This document shows, piece after piece, positions 55,686 to 64,000 of a stretch of 64,000 nucleotides of DNA. Location of the stretch: positions 55,768,951 to 55,832,950 of the forward strand of contig NC_053138.1 in assembly GCF_016808335.1 (NCBI RefSeq), in the 5' to 3' direction. The first letter of the stretch is position 1. Every line of letters begins with the position of its first letter. Origin of the DNA: Panicum virgatum (Eukaryota > Streptophyta > Magnoliopsida > Poales > Poaceae). The position numbers and the translations under genes are program-made. A model generated the notes under the pieces. It was not told the origin of the DNA, ran no database searches, and worked only from the letters and a program-made list of their open reading frames with translations.

Positions 55686-58600
55686 GTGCTCGATGAGTAC
55701 ATAGTCAGCTCAGCTCTTGCAACAGTACTATTTGATTCTGGAGCATCACACTCGTTCATATCCTCAAGTTTTGTGGAAAAGCACAATATACCTACAGTAC
55801 TACTAAAAACACCCCTATTAACCCGGACGCCTGGAGGTGACATCAAGTGTCAACTAGGTTGTCTACGGGTAAAGATCAATTTAACTGGTGTAGAATTTCT
55901 AGCAGATCTAGTAGTACTTAAGTCTAAGGGAATAGACGTGATTCTTGGAATGGACTGGTTAAGCCTGCACAATGGTCTCATAGGTTGTGCTGATAAGGTG
56001 GTACACCTGACGAACCCAGAGGAAATACGAGTAACCTGCCATACCCGGGGAAGTGGACCAGACCCGATGGTGTTTAGCATGGAAGCCAAGTCCTTAGAAG
56101 GAGTCCCGGTAGTAAATGAATACCCAGATGTTTTCCCTGAAGAACTTCCCGGAATGCCACCAGATAGGGATATAGAGTTTGTCATCGACCTTGTCCCTGG
56201 AACCTCTCCTATAGCCAAGAGACCCTATAGTATTGCAGCCTCTGAGCTGGCAGAGTTAAAGAAGCAACTGGAAGAACTACAACGAATTGGCTTCATTAGA
56301 CCAAGCTCATCGCCTTGGGGAGCCCCAGTCCTATTTGTCAAGAAGAAAGATTGGAGTATGAGGTTGTGTGTAGACTACCGTGCACTGAACGAGGTTACCA
56401 TCAAGAATAAGTACCCCCTCCCCAGGATTGATGATCTTTTTTATTAGCTAAAAGGAGACAAGTACTTCTCCAAGATTGATCTAAGGTCAGGATACTTTCA
56501 GCTCAAGATCAGAGAAACCGACATTCCAAAGACAGCTTTTGTCACCCGTTACGGGCAGTTTGAGTTCACTGTGATGTCTTTTGGACTCACTAATGCACCT
56601 GCTTATTTCATGAATCTCATGAATAAGGTGTTTATGGACGAGTTAGATAAGTTTGTCGTAGTTTTTATCGGCGACATACTTATTTAGCAAGTGTGAATTC
56701 TGGCTTGAGAAAGTAGCTTTCCTTGGTCATATTCTGACCGTAGAAGGAGTAGCAGTCGACCCTGAGAAGGTCGAAGCAGTCTCCATCTGGCAGCAACCGA
56801 CCAATGTTAGTGAAATTAGAAGTTTCCTTGGATTAGCTGGGTATTATCGAAGGTTCATTGAGGGATTCTCCAAGATAGCCCGACCCATGACAGAACTACT
56901 TAAAAAGGAAAAGAAGTTTGTCTGGACAGAATCCTGCGAAAGGAGTTTCCAGGAATTGAAGAGAAGATTGACAACCGCCCCGGTACTCACCCTACCGGAC
57001 ATTCATCAGGATTTTGACATTTATTGTGATGCATCCCGACAAGGCTTAGGGTGTGTCCTTATGCAAGATAGGAAAGTAGTTGCATATGCTTCCTGCCAAC
57101 TTAGGCCTCATGAGCAGAACTAGCCAACACATGATTTGGAGTTTGCAGCCGTGGTGCATGCCCTCAAGATTTGGAGCCACTACCTGATTGGAAGCAAGTG
57201 TGAGATATACACGGATCATAAGAGCCTGAAGTATATCTTTACCCAACCAGACCTGAACCTCAGGCAAAGAAGATGGTTAGAACTGGTTAAAGATTATAAT
57301 GTGGAAATCCATTACCACCTTGGTAAAGCTAATGTGGTAGCTGATGTCTTAAGCCGGAAATTTTATGGACCCAAGAATACCCATCTGCAGGAAGAGATGG
57401 CACGATTGAATATGCACATTGTCCCCCGAGGTTCCATTCGCAAGATGAGCATTCAACCTACTCTGGAGGATAAGATCAAAAGGGCCCAAAGTTCGGACAA
57501 GGACTTGATGGAAATCCGAAAGTAGACTAGAGAAAATAAGGCACCGGATTTTAGAGTGGATAATGAGGGAACTTTATGGTATAAAAGTAGGATTTGCGTG
57601 CCCCAGGAAGGGGACTTCCGACACATAATCATGGATGAAGCCCATAACTCGGCCTACTCCATCCACCCAGGATCCACCAAGATGTATATCGATTTAAAAC
57701 AAAAATATTGGTGGAAAGGAATGAAGGCGGATATTGCACGATTCATCGCCCATTGTGCTACTTGTCAAAGGATCAAGGCCGAACATCAGAAGCCAGCAGG
57801 ATTGTTGCAATCCCTACCCATTCCGGTTTGGAAATGGGATGAGATAGGAATGGACTTTGTAGTGGGTTTGCCCAGAACACAGAAAGGACATGACTCCATA
57901 AGGGTAATAGTGGACCGACTCACTAAAGCGGCTCATTTCATACCCGTACGGACCAATTACGGTGGAGAAAAGCTAGCCAAGCTTTATGTGGAAAACATAG
58001 TAAAGTTGCATGGTGTGCCTAGCAGAATTGTTTCAGATAGAGGGACCCAATTCACCTCTAGGTTTTGGAAAAGTTTGCATAAAGCCATGGGCACCAAATT
58101 GGATTTCAGCTCCGCCTATCACCCACAAACGCATGGCCAAACAGAAAGAGTAAATCAGATTATGGAGGATATGTTGAGAGCATGCGTCCTTACCTATGGT
58201 AAAGATTAGGTGCAGAGTTTGCCCTATGCGGAATTTTCATATGACAACGGTTATCAAGCGAGTTTAGGCATGTCACCATTTGAAGCTCTTTATGGGAGAA
58301 AATGCAGAACTCCTCTGATGTGGTCAGAAGTTGGAGAATGTGCCCTAGTTGGACCCGCACTCATAAAGGAAGCCGAAGAAAGAGTGGCCAAGATTAGAGA
58401 AAACTGAAGGCCACCCAGTCTCGAGAGAAGAGCAACACAGACAAGAAGAGACGAGAAATAAGCTTCAACCCGGGAGAGTTTGTCTACCTTAAGGTTTCAC
58501 CTATTCGGAGAACTCGAAAATTTCAGGTACAAGGAAAGTTGGCCCCTCGGTACATTGGACCGTACCAAGTTCTGAAGAAAGTCGGAGCCGTAGCATACCG

Positions 58601-58924
58601 ACTAGAGCTACCAGAAGGAATGTCGAATATACACCCGGTGTTCCAAGTGTCCCAGCTAAGCAGATGTTTAAGAGTACTGGAGAAAGAGCATGTGCCAGAA
58701 GAAGAGATAAATCTATAGATAGACCTTCGGTACAAGGAAATACCTATCAAGATTTTGGACACTATCACTAGGAGGACAAGAAACTCCGAAGTACGGATTT
58801 GCAGGGTTCAGTGGAGCAGACACGGAGTAGAAAAAGCTACATGGGAGCGTGAAGATGCTATGAAGAAAGAATTTCCCCATCTGTTTAGGAGCCAGCCGAA
58901 TCTCGAGGACGAGATTCATTTTAA
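55686..58924 (+). pseudogene. pol of Tekay-type element: PR, RT, RNase H, IN, broken
   Basis: The protease active site is [11 protein letters not shown] (about 55734). RT starts with [19 protein letters not shown] and reads [20 protein letters not shown]. After the stop TAG 56445-56447 come [15 protein letters not shown] and [18 protein letters not shown]; the metal-binding box is VFIGDILI instead of FIDDILI, so one catalytic Asp is lost. About 90 bp are deleted near 56683. RNase H has [17 protein letters not shown] and [10 protein letters not shown]. Integrase has an HHCC finger (57620-57780) and the D, D and E blocks GMDFVVGLP, VSDRGTQFTS and HGQTERVNQIMEDM. The tail has a GPF-like region (RYIGPYQVLKKVG) and a chromo-like end. 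Further stops: 57121, 57523, 58207 and near 58716. Confidence 0.92.
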
Positions 58925-58936
58925 GTGGGGTAGGTT
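58924..58936 (+). promoter_or_regulatory. Polypurine tract region before the 3' LTR
   Basis: AGTGGGGTAGGTT follows the chromo-like coding end and sits directly before TGTGACATC. Confidence 0.65.
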
Positions 58937-61900
58937 TGTGACATCATGAAAAATCTACCAAAATAAAACACGTGCTAAAAATAACTTTCAAAGTTTTTTT
59001 CGTCGAGCTCAATTATCCCTAAACCCTAATCCCTTCCTAGAATTTTTCGCCGCCCCGACACCCGGTTTCAACCGTCGTTCCATTCCCCTTTTTCTCATTG
59101 CTCCACGTGCGTCGCCGTCCTACCGGACGACGCAACGCACGTGGCCGACCGGCCCCGCGGTCGCCGCCGCGAATATCGCCGGCGCGATCGCTCTCTCTCT
59201 CTCTCTCTCCTTCTCTTTTTCTTTTTCTTTTTCCATTTTACCTCCTTTTTCTTTTTTTCCTCCTTCTCCTCCCTTCCTTCCCTCTCCCCACACCCGGCTC
59301 CCCGACCACGCCCGGCTCCCCGACCACGCCCGCCCGCTCGCTGCCGAAGTAGCTCGCCGCCGCCCTCTCCCCACGCGCGGCACGCGCCTGCCTAATCCGC
59401 GCGCCCCGCCTTCCTAGCCGTGCCGAGCACCCCTGCGCTGTGCGCACGCGCGCACGCACGCATGCGATGCCCGCACCACGCCACAGCCGCCTGCCCATGC
59501 GCCGCACGCGTTCCACGCTGTCCCGAAGCTCGCCGCGCCGCCCCCTGGTCAGCACCACCACCGCCTTCCTGTGCCCGCCCTCGCCGTCGGCCACGCACAT
59601 GCGCGCACTGCTCGCACAGCGCCGCCGCCTCGCCGCTCAGCGACAAGCATAGCGCCCAGGGCCCCTCCACGTGCTCGTCTCCCCCCTGCACGCCCTACTC
59701 TGCCGAGTCGTCGCATCGCCGCAGCGAATCGTGCGCCGCGCCGCTCCACGACGCCCCGAGCGCCATTAATGGCCGTCCTCGGAGCTCGCTAGCCGGCCAC
59801 CTGCCCCGCCATCTCCACCGCCTCTCCCGGCCTATAAGTAGGGCATTCGCGCAGCTCTTGGCCTCCACCACCGCTCTCGCCACCGCGCGCCCCTCTCCGA
59901 CCTTGCAGCGCCGCCGCAGCATGCCGCTCCGCCCGCCTCTGCCGGCCACCGCAGAGCCACCTCCTCGCCCCGTCCCAGCTCAAGGTAGGGAGGGGAATCG
60001 AGCTACCTCGACCCCCAGCACCTCACCCACCGCTGCTAGCCCTCCTCCCCAGCCCGCAGGGCCGCCACCATAGCGCCGCCGCCCGCTGCCCGCCGGCCCT
60101 CGTGGCCAGGCTGCTTCGATCCGCCTCCGCCCGGGGATCGGGCCTCCTGACCTCCCTCTCCCTTTTCCCCTCCCCACGGCCGCTGCCGAACCCCCCAGGG
60201 CCGCCGGCCACCCTCTCCCCTCCCCTGTTTTGGTCGCGGGAGAGGGGAAGAAGAAGGGCAAATATGCCCAAAACCCCCTGCCCTTCCCTCTAATTCTTAA
60301 AGAAGCCCCCCCTTATATGTTACTTTTGAATAAAGGCCCTTCTACTTTTACTTATTTAGGGAACTAGCCCTCCACCGTATAAACTTAATTTCAATTATAC
60401 CCCTACACTTTTCCAGAGTGGCCCCGATATTTTCAAAAATTACAACCAAGCCCTTGGCCCTCAAAAATATTTACAAAAAAGCCCTTGAACCCCGTTCGAC
60501 CCCTAAACCTCCCTGTAACCTATCATTTCATGTGTCAAACAATCTCCGATCGACCTGAAACTTTACCACACCTCCCCTAACATAGTTTTGGCCATGCCAT
60601 TAGGAAACTGGCCAAAAATATTACTCTTATATCTATATCTTAATTATTTCCAATACACGCCCAGCGATAAAACATTTATTTCTTTTATTTATTTTTCTTG
60701 ATTGTGTGCTTACCCGTCGACGAGCAGCACTGCGAGCAAGTGAACGAGGACCAGTACCGTGACCCCGAACCCGAAGGACAGTACCTCAATTAGGACTTCC
60801 CGGAAGGCTTTGAAGACGGCAAGTTCAATCTCATCCTTTGATGTATGTTTTGTCCCAGTTTTTATAAACACAACCTATTAGCCTATTTTATAAAATTGCA
60901 TATGTTTTGCCTGCTAAAAACATGGTTGGATAGCCACCCCTTGATTTGTTATAACCATTCCTTGACCACCTAGATTAATGTCTGAATGTGATTTTTTTGG
61001 ACGTTAATCGCTGCTAGAACACTTAGGACCTTAAACACAATACAACTTGTTTATAAAAGGAAAAATGTGTGAGTGTGTGGGAAGGGAAAAATGTGGAATT
61101 TCGAAAGATGAGTTTAGACGGGATGGATGGCACTTCTGTGTGAATTGCCGAATGGTGTGCTCGTACCTGTGTGGTTGAGCAAGGAAGGGAGATATCCATC
61201 TTGTTACAATTAAGGACCGAGTTGGTGTGTCATCTTGCCTAACTCCACTATCGTGCAAGCCACTCGACCGTTGTATGGGCAACGGCTTAGCATAAACCCC
61301 ACTAGTTAGTCTGATAGCCATCAGGAGAGCTGAGAGCAACGGGTGATTAAGGAGAAGGGATAAGCTCTGTGTGACTTATGCCCCGGTTAAACCTCGGAGA
61401 TAGGTCAATGGCCCCTTGGTGGATCCTGTGGAGCCTAGTCAGGTCTAGCTAAGGTGGGTAATGGCTTTGTTGGGATCTGCACCGACACTGAGGTGATCGT
61501 GCTGTGGTACCCCGCTTGTGGGTAAAGTTGCACACCTCTGCAGAGTTAAAATCTATTTAAATAGTCGTGCCCACGGTACTGGGCGAGTTACGGTTTGGTC
61601 ACACAACTAGTATTTCTTCTGAGAATGAATGGGTTGGCGTGAGTCATTTTGGAAAAGTGTCCGGCAGTGGTGCCGTGTGCTACGGCGGATGAGGAGTCCG
61701 GTAGCAATTTAAAACTTGGATCCTGTGTGGATCAACCCTACGTGTTACTCAGCGCAAGATAATGGTTTTTGAAAACCCCTTTCTTTCAAATAAACACATG
61801 CATAAAATTAACTTTCCGCAAATTAAACCCTAGCCTTATCCTTGGTTTATTCTGTGCATTATATTCTGTTTATACCCCCTCCATGGGTGTGGTTGGACTT

Positions 61901-62243
61901 GCTGAGTACGTTTGTACTCACCCCTTTTCTAATTTTTACAGAGGAAGATCCAGACTTCGTTCCCGAAGACGTTGAGTAGAGATCCCGTCCTGCACCCAAC
62001 TTTGCCTGTGGATAGGGTTACCCGCAGGAAGTTTCGTATGGCGCAAGACTCTGATGACCCCCTCTTCGTAGTTAATATCATTGTGTGGGTGTTAGTTGTT
62101 ATCCTCGCGATAGTGGCGCTTCACTGCCCACTTCCGCGTAGAGTTGTACGGTGATGTATCATCTAATGTAATAAAAGTGTTATCAGCCTCTTGGGACTGA
62201 TATTGTATCACTTTTAAGTCTTCTCTTATGAGGGGACGCTTCA
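58937..62243 (+). repeat. 3' LTR of the Tekay-type element (3.3 kb)
   Basis: It starts TGTGACATCATG and ends GGACGCTTCA. A GC-rich leader-like part (59040-60290) contains a TATA-like CTATAAGTA near 59832. AT-rich DNA follows. Two short coding-like segments stand out: near 60722-60838 (DEQHCEQVNEDQYRDPEPEG, then FPEGFEDGKF) and near 61942-61979 (EEDPDFVPEDVE and stop), the second directly after TTTTTACAG. They could be exons of a small LTR-encoded peptide. The 5' LTR lost all of this except the last 230 bp. Confidence 0.8.
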
Positions 62244-62390
62244 CATAACGGGTGAGTATGTGCGGGTGGACGGCGCGCCACTATCGCCGGAGGATGAAGC
62301 TATGATCGTGCAGGGCTATCTCAGCCCCATCAAGAAGGTGGAGAAGTACCTCATCGTGCGCACCCCAGCGAGTTTGCCTGAGTTGCTGCA

Positions 62391-62600
62391 AGGATCGCCG
62401 TGGCAGTCAGACCGGAGAAATCCATGTTATCATATATGATGGATCTGCCATTGGTGTGTTCTTGATTTGGGATAATGAGAGGAAGTGATTCTCTGCTTGG
62501 TCGTTTGATTGTGCCTTTAAGGGGAAGAGCACTTTCAGTTTCGTGAGAACAGCTTTTGTTCTACTGTTGTACGTGTGTGTTCACTGATCAATACTCATAA
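62391..62600 (+). repeat. PR-10 3' flank, pseudogene copy
   Basis: It matches 20155-20420, including GTTCTTGATTTG, GAGAGGAAGTGAT and the TTTCAGTTT...GTGAGAACA stretch. Confidence 0.75.
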
Positions 62601-63420
62601 CTATAAACGAACAAATACTAGGAACAGAAAAAAAAAACTGAGTATGGCAAATAGAGTACCAACAATAGGTAACATTTTTAGAAAAATGTTGGTACTTGTT
62701 TCTTTTTTTCTAACTTGAAATGAGTTACTCATGAACTTTTAGTTTAATTTGAATATTTTTAATTTCCACAAAATGAAACTCCACCTTTGAGACCATTCAA
62801 GTGGCCAAATTTTCCCAATTTCAAAAGTTGGATAAAATGTTTGTTCTTGAAAGTTGAAAATCAGAATTTTATGGCAATTTTTCCTATTTAACAATCTGAA
62901 TCTATTTTGGGTAATTTTGTTTTTGACTAGTAGTGCCCTAAATAACCTGAACAATACGAAATGACCCCCATGAATTTCCTCAGTAGAGCATCCATCTCTA
63001 CAATTTCACACTAGCCCAACTAAGCCGGTCAATCTAACATGCCACCGACTCAGTAGAGCATCCATCTCTACAAGTCATCTACTCCTTGTGCCTCCAGCTT
63101 GCCATTCCCACCTCTCTTCTCCCCTGCAATAGTGTCCTCTGCCTCTTCCTAGTAATCGCCGCCACCCTTCATGCTCGTAACAGTTTAGATGTTGGGGCTA
63201 AAATTTGAGTTGAACTGGTATTCTGATTCTGGTTCGCGGCTGCTGACAAAGGAAAAAAAATATTCAAAGCCCTCTCGGACCAACAAGATCAAAAATGGAA
63301 AAGTCTATCAAATGACTTTCAAACTTGACGAAACAGCTTTAAACGCTAAAAGAAGAATCCATCCAAAATATCATCCAAATGGTGAAGCTGTTGTGCGGCA
63401 GCCGCAACTGCTGTTGTAGC
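62601..63420. repeat. Inter-unit block, copy 2 (partner 29640-30455)
   Basis: It matches 29640-30455 through AAACGCTAAAAGAAGAATC. This indicates that another PR-10 gene unit probably begins here and continues beyond the window. An internal 25-bp repeat of CAGTAGAGCATCCATCTCTA occurs at 62982 and 63052. Confidence 0.8.
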
Positions 63421-64000
63421 GAGCATCCAAACTCACAGCACAAGCGACAAATCTTACTATTACTAATTGGAGGCACCTTTTGAAGCCTCCAGGTGAAACC
63501 ATCTAGGATCATTGGTGGACAGTCTAAAAAAATAGAGAAACTCTACAGATTCTCACAAAAATCAGAAACATCTAGCCATCAATTCGGCAACTCTAATCAT
63601 AATAGCCATTGGATCTGTAATCTGTTTCTAATAAATTACCCACCTGTGCCATTATGAAAATAAATTAAAGTAACTCCCTAAACGTGTATCTAAATTACCC
63701 ACATCTGCCATTATAAAAAATAATCTAAAGTAACCCCCTAAACATGTATCTAAATTACCCACCTCTGCTATTATTAAAAATAATCTAAAGTAACCCCCTA
63801 ATCTTCATATAAATTAATATTAATTTTTTATATATATTATCCAATAATAACATAATGAAAAGTTAAAATAAACCCAAAATCTGAATAAAAATTTTATTAT
63901 TATAACAAAATATTAAAGCGCATCAATATAAAATTCTAAATTACTATTTCAATCATTATTAGTATATTATTTATGTTATTATTTATATAAAAATATTAAC
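63421..64000. repeat. AT-rich end with 60-bp tandem repeat
   Basis: Three tandem units of about 60 bp start at 63632, 63691 and 63751, each TAAATTACCCAC...CCATTAT...TCTAAAGTAAC...GTATC. The remainder is AT-rich and holds no gene. Confidence 0.75.

Larger units (their letters stand above)
51935..62243 (+). mobile_element. Tekay-type Ty3/gypsy LTR retrotransposon, rearranged
   Basis: It is 10.3 kb inserted in PR-10 exon 2. The flanks are TATAA (51930-51934) and CATAA (62244-62248), a 5-bp TSD with one change. A perfect tRNA-iMet primer site follows the 5' LTR. Gene order is accessory ORF A, accessory ORF B, gag with CCHC finger, protease, RT, RNase H, integrase with GPF/chromo-like tail, purine tract, 3' LTR. 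The long LTR and tail point to the Tekay/Del branch. The 5' LTR is about 300 bp but the 3' LTR about 3.3 kb, so LTR divergence cannot be used for dating. Many stops show the element is dead. Confidence 0.9.
50991..62390 (+). pseudogene. PR-10 pseudogene broken by rearrangement and two insertions
   Basis: The start ATG at 50991 with MVVGKVTLEYP is intact, but exon 1 breaks off near 51023. Then come about 260 bp of PR-10 intergenic DNA (51024-51285) instead of the rest of exon 1 and the intron. Exon 2 resumes at 51286 (DAKVLKTRLLTRD), is interrupted at 51418-51893 and by the LTR element at 51935-62243, and ends at 62249-62390 (EYVRVDGAPLSPEDEA, then GYLSPIKKVEKYLI). Where the family has YLVAHPSEFA, small indels put the end out of frame. 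It cannot encode a PR-10 protein. It shows that a third full gene unit once existed. Confidence 0.88.

Noticed and set aside
59098..60293. Several open frames up to 217 codons
   Set aside because: They lie in the GC-rich part of an LTR, overlap on both strands and have no conserved motif.

Overview
The window is nuclear DNA of a grass, probably a panicoid. The reasoning: it is packed with grass-type transposons (CACTA, hAT, Stowaway and Mutator-like elements, Tekay-type and large non-autonomous LTR retrotransposons, LINE and SINE copies), the host genes carry introns, and coding exons are GC-rich against AT-rich spacers. I see no bacterial features, rRNA, CRISPR array or intact tRNA.

The host content is one small gene family: PR-10 (Bet v 1 fold) proteins at a locus that grew by local duplication. 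Two copies look intact: a 161-residue gene on the plus strand (19587-20154) and a 161-residue gene on the minus strand (25268-25836), facing each other and about 92% identical. Broken copies are an inverted pair of exon-2 pieces at 26958-27309 and a scattered pseudogene starting at 50991 and ending near 62390. Blocks of the same upstream and downstream DNA recur at 6508-7380, 16838-19580, 23588-24130, 27600-28920, 29640-32379, 50658-51000 and 62400-63420, so the PR-10 gene plus flanks was the unit of duplication.

Transposons fill the rest, often nested and often with target-site duplications (TSDs) readable by eye. From left to right: a small CACTA-like element carrying a Stowaway and a SINE piece (2178-3839); a fold-back Mutator-like element (4023-5009); another fold-back repeat (7637-8437); a LINE RNase H fragment (8485-8885); a degraded endogenous Caulimoviridae-type pararetrovirus on the minus strand (about 8913-16300), split by a young non-autonomous LTR element (11676-16037, TSD CTATT) with a 52-bp GC-rich tandem array; a SINE-like retroposon (17399-18256) split by a hAT MITE (17574-18114); a 3.1-kb hAT element with a nearly intact transposase (20435-23579); a hAT MITE (27861-28707); and a 5'-truncated LINE (30467-31357).

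The right half is dominated by an 18.3-kb CACTA element (32380-50657) in the upstream region of the last PR-10 copy. It encodes a decayed TNP2 transposase and a decayed second protein with a Ulp1-like protease end, and contains a 7.7-kb LTR element without coding capacity (40171-47870, TSD TGCAT). The same PR-10 copy has its exon 2 split by a 10.3-kb Tekay-type Ty3/gypsy element (51935-62243). That element has two odd features: a pair of tandem paralogous accessory reading frames upstream of gag, and a 5' LTR reduced to about 300 bp whose outer 65 bp is an inverted copy of the LTR's own 3' end. These are my best candidates for something undescribed.

All identifications come from reading motifs and repeats by eye. 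No database search or alignment program was run, and percentages are hand estimates.
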